NCBI GenBank assembly: GCA_964490725.1
Contig: CAZBDU010000143.1
Span: forward strand, 1-9,911
DNA from: CAZBDU01 sp964490725
GTDB lineage: Bacteria > Spirochaetota > Spirochaetia > SZUA-6 > DRHE01
DNA: 9,911 nt
Direction: 5' to 3'
Numbering within the stretch: position 1 is the first letter of the stretch; every line of letters starts with the position of its first letter. A program made the position numbers and the translations under genes. Positions 1-4,428 of this stretch are shown here, one piece after another. Below the pieces are notes generated by a model that searched no databases, was not told the origin of the DNA, and saw only the letters and a program-made list of their open reading frames with translations.

Positions 1-885
1 GTCCTGCTCCACCCGCGGCGGAAGCCCCTCCTGCTCGCCCGGCGCCGCCGCAGCCCGGCGGCGCTCGCGGCCGCCCCCGGAGCGCCCGGCCTCTTCCAGC
101 GCCTCCAGCCTGCTGCTGATCTCCTCCAGCCTCCGGCGGAGGCGGCCGATCTGGCGTTCCAGGCGCTCCTTCTCCCGGGCCAGCTGCTGAAGGGGGTCCT
201 CCTCCTCCCGCGGGGAGGCGGGCAGGAACTCTCGCTTCACCATGTCCGGGCTCTTTCCCGCCAGGAGCGCCTCCTCAGCCTCTCGCCGGTCATCGGCGTC
301 CTTCACGCGCACCAGGGTCCGCATGTTCTCGAACCCCACCCTGGGGTTCACCTCCAGGCTGTGCGCCTTCATCATGGTGGCGGCGCTGGCCCGGGGCAGC
401 CCCAGCACCCGGTCCAGGTAGTCGGAGAAGCTGGTGTGGTGCTTCTCGCACAGCTCCTGGGCCCGGATGAGCAGGGCGCCCAGCTCCTTCACCAGCTCTC
501 CGCCAGCGGCCAGAAACTGCTCCTTGATGCGGCGGGTGAGCTCCACGAACTCGGGCAGCTCCTGGAACGGGTTGACGTACAACCCCAGCTCCTCGGCCTC
601 GAAGAGGAGCGAGTGAAAGAGGCTCCAGTACTCGTTGGTGTGAGCCCGCACCGAGATGGGCACCGGCGCCGAGCTGAAGTGCAGGTGATGGGCGAACTCG
701 TGGATGGCCGTGTACATCAGCTCGTTGTCGCTGGCGAAGTTGCGGTTGTGGAGAACGATCTCCCTGGTCTCCGGCTTGTACAGCCCGTTCACCCTGCGGC
801 TCTTCTTGCCGGAGAGAATCACGGAGAAATCCGCCGCCGGGCGGCGAAGGCGGAGCAGGCGCTCCTTGATCTGGTCCTGGTTCAC
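1..885 (-). CDS. Predicted zinc metalloprotease (HExxH) with HTH-like region and coiled-coil tail, partial
   Basis: The frame starts at a GTG at 885 and stays open for 295 codons to the left edge, so the C-terminus is missing. GTG is preferred because GGAGGGGG ends seven bases upstream. Residues 58-70 read YTAIHEFAHHLHF, a zincin HExxH site with H62, E63 and H66. The third zinc ligand is uncertain; H82, E85, H91 and E96 all lie downstream. Residues 153-177 (FSDYLDRVLGLPRAS, then a basic helix) look like a KorB/ParB-type helix-turn-helix. Residues 232-266 are charged heptads typical of a coiled coil, followed by a basic, Ala/Pro-rich stretch. No signal peptide is visible, so it is probably cytoplasmic. 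I do not recognise a named family. ImmA/IrrE-type regulators also join an HExxH protease to DNA binding, but similarity to them is not established. A zinc protease is well supported; any regulatory role is inference. Confidence 0.8.
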   Translation of the reverse strand, partial: MNQDQIKERLLRLRRPAADFSVILSGKKSRRVNGLYKPETREIVLHNRNFASDNELMYTAIHEFAHHLHFSSAPVPISVRAHTNEYWSLFHSLLFEAEELGLYVNPFQELPEFVELTRRIKEQFLAAGGELVKELGALLIRAQELCEKHHTSFSDYLDRVLGLPRASAATMMKAHSLEVNPRVGFENMRTLVRVKDADDRREAEEALLAGKSPDMVKREFLPASPREEEDPLQQLAREKERLERQIGRLRRRLEEISSRLEALEEAGRSGGGRERRRAAAAPGEQEGLPPRVEQD

Positions 886-934
886 TGCAATACCCCCTCC
901 TGTGGCCGCCGCGCACCGGCGATGCGCCGGCAAA

Positions 935-964
935 ACTATGCCAGACAAGAGGGATGCGGGGCAA
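935..964 (-). promoter_or_regulatory. Candidate extended -10 promoter for the metalloprotease gene
   Basis: Reading the minus strand, TTGCCC (959-964) is followed after 18 bases by CATAGT (935-940), with the TG of an extended -10 at 942-943. Each hexamer matches the sigma-70 consensus at 4 of 6 positions. Transcription would begin near 928, giving a leader of about 43 bases that contains the ribosome binding site. The same bases resemble a sigma-54 site but with the wrong spacing. Confidence 0.35.
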
Positions 965-997
965 CCGCCGGAGGGGCCGGGGGGGCGCCGAAAGCAA

Positions 998-1048
998 GGG
1001 GCCGCAGCCGCCGGAGCTGGGGGCGCGCGAAGGGCGGGGCCGCAGCCG
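998..1048. repeat. 13-base direct repeat in a GC-rich intergenic stretch
   Basis: GGGGCCGCAGCCG occurs at 998-1010 and again, exactly, at 1036-1048 (period 38). The surrounding spacer (886-1129) has no convincing gene. It holds these repeats, the hairpin at 1094-1118, the candidate promoter, and a six-base inverted repeat at 916-930. In DNA this GC-rich, short repeats can arise by chance. Confidence 0.4.
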
Positions 1049-1093
1049 GCGGGATGGAGCCCCCGCTTCCGCGGTGCCCTGGCGCACCCCCGG

Positions 1094-1118
1094 CGGCGGG
1101 GAAGGCCAGGCCCCGCCG
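1094..1118 (-). terminator. GC-rich hairpin after the acyltransferase gene, without a T tract
   Basis: CGGCGGGG (1094-1101) pairs perfectly with CCCCGCCG (1111-1118) around a nine-base loop, 12 bases past the acyltransferase stop codon. On the minus strand it is followed by G-rich sequence, not by Ts, so it is not a classical intrinsic terminator. It may instead protect the mRNA 3' end or act with Rho. Confidence 0.3.
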
Positions 1119-1129
1119 GCAGCAGCCGC

Positions 1130-1909
1130 TCAGGCGGCGGGCTGGTCCTGGCGGCCCAGGCGTGCCATCTGGCCGCGGAACAGGCGCTTGGAGCCGCCCT
1201 CGCGGTCGATGGCCGCCTGCATCACCTGCCGGGCGTGCCGGCTCATGGCCAGGGCGGCGCCCCGCAGCGACCCGGCCGATCCCGCTCTGGCCAGGAAGCG
1301 CTCCGGCTCCAGGGGCCTTCCCACCACCACCGTGACCCGCGGCGGCAGGCGCAGGGTGCGGCCGCACAGCCGGAAGCAGCTGCGCCCGAACCAGCGCCTC
1401 TCGTGCAGCACCGTGGTGATGGGCGCCACCGGCACGGAAAGCCGGCAGGCCAGGAAGAAGGCGCCCGGGTGGAAGGGCCGGATTTCCTGGTTCCACAGGT
1501 AGCACTCCCCCTCGGGAAAGAAGTGGACGCTCCCCAGCTCCCGCAGGGCGCCGCGCAGCTCCCCCTCCAGGATGCGCATGGAGGCCGGCGACTCGGGGAT
1601 GGGCACCGCTCCCAGCAGCCGCACGAAGGTGCCCAGCAGCGGCATCAGGGCGGTCTCCTCCAGCATGGTGAAGTAGGTGCGCCGCGGATGGATGACGTGG
1701 GCGATCACCCCGGGGTCCACCACCAGGGTATGGTTGCTCACCAGCACCAGCGGTCCGGCGCGGCGCAGGTGCTCGCGCCCTTTCACGCGCAGCCTGAAGA
1801 CCAACCAGTCGTTCAGGCGCACCAGCACCATGGCCATCTGAAAGAGCGCCACGAAGGGCAGGAAGGAGGGGGCGAATCGAACCAGCCGGTCCCCTTTGCG
1901 GTAGGCCAT
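1130..1909 (-). CDS. PlsC-family 1-acyl-sn-glycerol-3-phosphate-type acyltransferase
   Basis: A 259-residue protein with the family's acyltransferase blocks: NHTLVVD at 59-65 (catalytic HX4D, H60 and D65), FFPEGE at 130-135 (substrate-phosphate motif), and a hydrophobic block around SVPVAPIT at 158-165. Residues 16-38 form a likely membrane-anchoring helix, so it acts at the inner face of the membrane, moving an acyl group from acyl-ACP or acyl-CoA to a lipid hydroxyl. Length is normal for the family. The ATG at 1909 has GGGGAG six bases upstream, and that site abuts the stop codon of the glycosyltransferase gene 11 bases away, so the two are co-transcribed and probably translationally coupled. 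The substrate cannot be read from sequence. It could be lysophosphatidate, but pairing with a CrtQ-like glycosyltransferase suggests acylation of the sugar of a glycolipid or carotenoid glycoside. Confidence 0.9.
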   Translation of the reverse strand: MAYRKGDRLVRFAPSFLPFVALFQMAMVLVRLNDWLVFRLRVKGREHLRRAGPLVLVSNHTLVVDPGVIAHVIHPRRTYFTMLEETALMPLLGTFVRLLGAVPIPESPASMRILEGELRGALRELGSVHFFPEGECYLWNQEIRPFHPGAFFLACRLSVPVAPITTVLHERRWFGRSCFRLCGRTLRLPPRVTVVVGRPLEPERFLARAGSAGSLRGAALAMSRHARQVMQAAIDREGGSKRLFRGQMARLGRQDQPAA

Positions 1910-1920
1910 GGCAGGCTCCC

Positions 1921-3057
1921 CTACCTGTACACCCGGCTCTTCCAGACCACCCCTGCTCCGGCGCTCACCCTGCCGAAGCTTCGCCAGCCCATGTACAGCA
2001 GGTGCAGGAAGAGCAGCGGGTAGAGAAACGGCACCCACCAGGCAAGCCCGCGGTCGTAGAGAGCCAGCGCCCAGGTGAGCTGAAAGAGCCCCACGCTCAC
2101 GGCGCTCAGCCGCGCCCCGGGGAGGTCGCCGCCCAGCAGGTGCAGCAGAAGCAGCCCCAGGGGCAGCACCACGAAGAACACCAGCAAGGATACGGCCACG
2201 GTGAAGAAGACCGGGCGGTTCTTGAAGTAGTCGTAGAGGTTCTTGGAGATCCCCTCGAAGGCCCCCCGGTAGCCCTGGTACATGCGGCAGGCAACGTGGC
2301 GCCGCACGTCCAGGAAGATCGTGCGGAAGCCGGCCCGCTTCACCTCGCGGGCCACCCAGGTGTCCTCGGTGATCTGCCCGCTCACCGAGGCGTAGCCGCC
2401 TATGGCCTCGAAGGCCCGGCGCCGGAAGGCCACCAGCTGCCCCACGGCGAAGGAGAGCCCCGGCGCCCGCACTGCCGGGATCAGCCACAGGGGCATGATC
2501 ATGGTGGTCATGATGTAGGTGGCAGGCACGATGAGCCGCTCCCCGAAGCTGGACAGCTCCTGGGAAACGTAGCCGGAGAGGAAATCCACCCCGTGGGCCT
2601 CCAGGTTGCTCACCGCCCAGGAAACGCTGTCGCGGCCGTGCACGGTGTCGGCGTCGGTGAACAGCAGGTACTCCCCCGCGGCGTGCTCGGCCAGCTGCTG
2701 CATGGCGTGGGGCTTGCCGCACCAGCCCTCCCGGGGCAGGGGACGCCCCCGCACCACGCGGACCAGCCCGGGGTGGCGCGCGGCGTAGCCGGACACGATC
2801 TCCCAGGTGCGGTCCGTGGACTGGTCGTCCAGCACGACGATCTCGTAGCGGCCGTAGCTCTGCTCCAGCAGCGAGTCCAGGCAGCGGGCGATGTTGGCCT
2901 CTTCGTCGCGCGCAGGCACCAGCACGGACACCAGGCCGCCGGAGGTGCGGCGGGGCCGCCGGTAGCTCAGGCGCAGCCAGATGATGTTGGAGACCGAGAG
3001 CAGCAGGAAGTAAACGGTGCCCAGCACCAGCAGGACAGGCAGAAGGTGGACCGGCAT
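1921..3057 (-). CDS. Membrane family-2 glycosyltransferase (CrtQ/HpnI-like)
   Basis: A 378-residue protein. An N-terminal membrane helix (about 5-28) precedes a GT-A domain: VSVLVPARDEE (43-53), LDD (76-78), GWCGKPHA (111-118), DAD (135-137, metal and nucleotide-sugar binding) and TED (230-232, catalytic base region). RMYQGYRG (258-265) then KNLY stands where other members carry QxxRW. Three hydrophobic segments follow at about 283-309, 317-334 and 338-357, and the protein ends in a WKSRVY tail typical of the CrtQ/HpnI group. It should transfer a sugar from a nucleotide donor to a lipid acceptor at the cytoplasmic membrane. The ATG at 3057 has GAGGGAG eight bases upstream. It is the first gene of an operon with the acyltransferase. 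S. aureus uses a comparable glycosyltransferase/acyltransferase pair for staphyloxanthin. No other carotenoid or hopanoid gene is visible here, so the acceptor remains unknown. Confidence 0.9.
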   Translation of the reverse strand: MPVHLLPVLLVLGTVYFLLLSVSNIIWLRLSYRRPRRTSGGLVSVLVPARDEEANIARCLDSLLEQSYGRYEIVVLDDQSTDRTWEIVSGYAARHPGLVRVVRGRPLPREGWCGKPHAMQQLAEHAAGEYLLFTDADTVHGRDSVSWAVSNLEAHGVDFLSGYVSQELSSFGERLIVPATYIMTTMIMPLWLIPAVRAPGLSFAVGQLVAFRRRAFEAIGGYASVSGQITEDTWVAREVKRAGFRTIFLDVRRHVACRMYQGYRGAFEGISKNLYDYFKNRPVFFTVAVSLLVFFVVLPLGLLLLHLLGGDLPGARLSAVSVGLFQLTWALALYDRGLAWWVPFLYPLLFLHLLYMGWRSFGRVSAGAGVVWKSRVYR

Positions 3058-3113
3058 GGGGCTTGCTCCCTCTACAGCACCGGGCTCTACGCGTCTTTAG
3101 TAGCTTTGCGATA

Positions 3114-3130
3114 GCATCGACTCTCGATGC
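3114..3130. repeat. Perfect 7-bp hairpin in the operon leader
   Basis: GCATCGA (3114-3120) and TCGATGC (3124-3130) are exact inverted repeats with a CTC loop. It would fall some 7 to 24 bases into the predicted transcript of the glycosyltransferase operon. It could be an operator or a 5' stabilising stem. No T tract follows on either strand, so it is not an intrinsic terminator. Confidence 0.5.
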
Positions 3131-3143
3131 ACCGGTTATTCTA

Positions 3144-3173
3144 TGTATAAGCCGGCAGGCAGCCCGCCGTCAA
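3144..3173 (-). promoter_or_regulatory. Sigma-70-type promoter of the glycosyltransferase-acyltransferase operon
   Basis: On the minus strand TTGACG (3168-3173, 5 of 6 consensus) lies 18 bases before TATACA (3144-3149, 4 of 6). Initiation would be near 3137, leaving a leader of about 80 bases before the ATG at 3057. The region is conspicuously more AT-rich at the -10 than the surrounding DNA. Confidence 0.55.
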
Positions 3174-3181
3174 GGGCGAAG

Positions 3182-3200
3182 GCTTCCATAAGCTTCCATA
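3182..3200. repeat. Short tandem repeat upstream of the operon promoter
   Basis: GCTTCCATA occurs twice (3182-3190 and 3192-3200), a 10-base period equal to about one helical turn. It sits just upstream of the -35 element of the glycosyltransferase operon. It might be a regulator site or a chance duplication. Confidence 0.3.
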
Positions 3201-3275
3201 CGCCGCCGGCGCCATCACGTTGGCCCAAGAGGTTGCGCCCTACGCCCGCGGCGCACCGCTCTCCTGCGGCGTCTT

Positions 3276-3308
3276 GCTGCCAGGGCGTCCGCAGGACGTC
3301 CTGGCAGC
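3276..3308. repeat. Long palindrome: 15-bp stem with 3-base loop
   Basis: GCTGCCAGGGCGTCC (3276-3290) and GGACGTCCTGGCAGC (3294-3308) are inverted repeats matching at 14 of 15 positions. The one mismatch would be a G-U pair in RNA. The loop is GCA. No T tract follows. It lies at the left limit of the recognisable IstB remnant, and its right arm encodes the first recognisable IstB-like residues. This could mark a rearrangement point, a REP-like extragenic palindrome, or a cruciform-forming site. Confidence 0.7.
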
Positions 3309-3408
3309 CGCCCTCATCGATCGGATCCTGCACCACTGCCATATCGTAGGCATTCGGGGCAACTCCTGCCGGATGCGTCACCGTGCCGAGGTGTGGAAAG
3401 CTCTGCAC
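3295..3408 (+). pseudogene. Remnant of an IS21-family IstB helper ATPase (C-terminal fragment)
   Basis: The plus-strand frame reads DVLAAALIDRILHHC and then HIVGIRGNSCRMRHR. This is the C-terminal signature of IstB-type transposition helpers of IS21 elements, which typically have AAALLDRLLHH, a short strand, and a GxSYRL/M stretch near the end. Nothing upstream in any frame resembles the AAA+ Walker motifs, and no IstA transposase is present, so only the tail survives. The frame runs on without homology to a stop at 3529-3531. It is a non-functional trace of a past insertion beside the toxin-antitoxin pair. The assignment rests on pattern recognition of about 30 residues. Confidence 0.55.
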
Positions 3409-3518
3409 CCGGAGGGAGTGAGGAGCCCAGGAAGGAGGGTGCACCGGTCTGAACGAAGGAGGCGAAGTGCGCAGTTTTGGACCGGCGTTGACAGCTGTTC
3501 CAAGGCCGGATTCGCCGG

Positions 3519-3524
3519 TATACT
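3519..3524 (+). promoter_or_regulatory. Candidate -10 element for the MNT-HEPN operon
   Basis: TATACT at 3519-3524 matches the -10 consensus at 5 of 6 positions and stands out in GC-rich DNA. A perfect TTGACA lies at 3488-3493, but the spacer would be 25 bases, too long for ordinary sigma-70 use. At 16 to 18 bases the best -35 matches only 3 of 6. The promoter may need an activator or be weak. An eight-base palindrome, ACAGCTGT (3491-3498), overlaps the TTGACA and could be an operator. The transcript would start near 3531, with a leader of about 95 bases. Confidence 0.35.
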
Positions 3525-3541
3525 CTTGTAGGTGGTGGTTC

Positions 3542-3556
3542 CAGCCCCAGGGGCTG
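3542..3556 (+). repeat. Hairpin in the leader of the MNT-HEPN operon
   Basis: CAGCCC (3542-3547) and GGGCTG (3551-3556) form a six-base-pair stem around CAG. It lies between the candidate -10 element and the MNT start codon. Confidence 0.4.
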
Positions 3557-3580
3557 CGGTGCGGCGCAGGTGCCGGGCGG

Positions 3581-3633
3581 CGTCTCATGAGGCAGGCCCG
3601 GCAGCTCCGGCCGGAGGCGAAGGCCATGAGACG
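3581..3633 (+). repeat. Inverted repeat spanning the MNT ribosome binding site and start codon
   Basis: CGTCTCATG (3581-3589) and CATGAGACG (3625-3633) are perfect nine-base inverted repeats 35 bases apart. Between them sits a 12-base perfect palindrome, CTCCGGCCGGAG (3605-3616), which overlaps most of the GGAGG ribosome binding site at 3613-3617. The right arm contains the chosen ATG at 3626. Folded as RNA, the start region would be closed. As DNA, the arms could be a repressor operator. Confidence 0.55.
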
Positions 3634-3961
3634 ACTTGCGGATATCCTGGAGAAAGATCCCAAGCTTCTGGAAATGCTTGAGCGACTGAAGACGCACCTG
3701 GATCCGGAAAGGATCTACCTCTTCGGTTCGAGGGCTGGAGGCGAGTCCGGGGCCGATAGTGATTACGACTTCCTGATCGTTGTAGCGTCTTCCGACTTGC
3801 CCCAATACAAGCGAAACCAGGAGGCTTTTCGCCTGCTCCGTGGGGTGGGCGTGTCAAAGGACGTCATCGTTCTTACCAGGGCCGAGTTCGACGAGAAACG
3901 CCAGGTAGTCAGCTCGCTGCCAGCGACGGTCGAGCGCGAAGGCATCGTGCTCTATGAGTGA
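3626..3961 (+). CDS. MNT-type nucleotidyltransferase, antitoxin of a HEPN/MNT module (MntA-like)
   Basis: A 111-residue minimal nucleotidyltransferase. GSRAGGESGADSDYD at 34-48 fits the GSX10DXD signature exactly (G34, S35, D46, D48), and D79 in KDVIVLT is well placed as the third metal-binding carboxylate, so the active site looks intact. MntA proteins transfer AMP to their HEPN partner toxin and so neutralise it. I chose the ATG at 3626 because GGAGG lies eight bases upstream; an in-frame ATG at 3587 would add 13 residues but has only a weak ribosome binding site. The end overlaps the HEPN gene by eight bases (ATGAGTGA), implying coupled translation. Start and ribosome binding site lie inside an inverted repeat, suggesting autoregulation. 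The gene is less GC-biased than its neighbours and follows an IS21 remnant, which suggests horizontal acquisition. Confidence 0.9.
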   Translation: MRRLADILEKDPKLLEMLERLKTHLDPERIYLFGSRAGGESGADSDYDFLIVVASSDLPQYKRNQEAFRLLRGVGVSKDVIVLTRAEFDEKRQVVSSLPATVEREGIVLYE

Positions 3962-4358
3962 TGCCGGCAAGGGGGAGGCGAGGGCGTGGCTGAGAAAAGC
4001 CCTTGACGACCTCCGTGCCCCTGGAGTGGACCTGGAGGCCGATCCAGCCCTCCTTGAAGACGCCGTGTTCCACTGCCAGCAGGCGTCCGAAAAGCTGTTC
4101 AAGGCCTTTCTGACGGCCCATGACCGTGGCTTCCGCAAGACGCACGATCTGGACATCCTGGGCGAGGAGTGCATCGGATTGGATCCTTCCCTTGAACCCG
4201 AGGCGAGCGCCGTCGCAGAGCTCAGCGTGTTTGCAGGGCAGTTCCGCTATCCCGTCGATTCGGAGCCCCCGACGCGGCCGGAGGCGGAGGACACAGTTCA
4301 GAGAGCTGACAACCTCAGCAAGGCCATACGGCTTCGGTTGCGCCGGTATCTCTCTTGA
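3954..4358 (+). CDS. HEPN-domain protein, predicted RNase toxin of the MNT/HEPN pair (HepT-like)
   Basis: A 134-residue, mostly helical HEPN protein. ARAWLRKALDDL (9-20) and VFHCQQASEKLFKAFL (38-53) are typical of the family, followed by RKTHDL at 61-66. HEPN RNases usually show RX4-6H; here R58 and H64 satisfy an RX5H spacing. The HXY tyrosine that MntA adenylylates in the Shewanella HepT system is absent, because H64 is followed by D65 and L66. The ATG lies inside the last codons of the MNT gene (eight-base overlap), and only a weak GAAGG precedes it at a long distance, so expression should depend on translation of the antitoxin. The protein is expected to be a cytoplasmic RNA cleaver held inactive by its partner. 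Members of this broad HEPN family without clear toxicity exist, so toxin activity is inference. Confidence 0.85.
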   Translation: MSDAGKGEARAWLRKALDDLRAPGVDLEADPALLEDAVFHCQQASEKLFKAFLTAHDRGFRKTHDLDILGEECIGLDPSLEPEASAVAELSVFAGQFRYPVDSEPPTRPEAEDTVQRADNLSKAIRLRLRRYLS

Positions 4359-4372
4359 TCGATCCAGGGGAC

Positions 4373-4402
4373 AAAAAGGCCCCGCCGGGAGAGCGGCGGG
4401 GC
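4373..4402 (-). terminator. Intrinsic terminator of the FecR/PEGA lipoprotein gene
   Basis: On the minus strand a perfect nine-base-pair stem (GCCCCGCCG at 4394-4402 with CGGCGGGGC at 4379-4387, six-base loop) is followed after one base by five Ts (4373-4377). It begins 27 bases past the stop codon at 4429. On the plus strand the same stem lies 20 bases past the HEPN stop but is followed only by GGTTGGGT. It may therefore help convergent transcription from that side less efficiently. Confidence 0.8.
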
Positions 4403-4428
4403 GGTTGGGTGTCCGAACGAGCGCCCCT

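Noticed and set aside
927..943. Sigma-54-like site (TGGCA and TTGC on the minus strand)
   Set aside because: The GG and GC are nine bases apart instead of ten and two key bases differ; an extended -10 sigma-70 reading of the same bases fits better.
290..1087. A 265-codon minus-strand open frame overlapping the metalloprotease gene
   Set aside because: Its translation is a low-complexity Arg/Pro/Ala/Gly string in another frame; the GTG-started frame has a strong ribosome binding site and an HExxH motif.
1130..2722. A longer 530-residue form of the acyltransferase starting inside the glycosyltransferase gene
   Set aside because: The extra 271 residues are the glycosyltransferase gene read out of frame; the ATG at 1909 has a good ribosome binding site and gives the family's normal length.
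3488..3524. TTGACA and TATACT as one ordinary sigma-70 promoter
   Set aside because: The spacer is 25 bases, well outside 15-20; only the -10 element is kept as a candidate.
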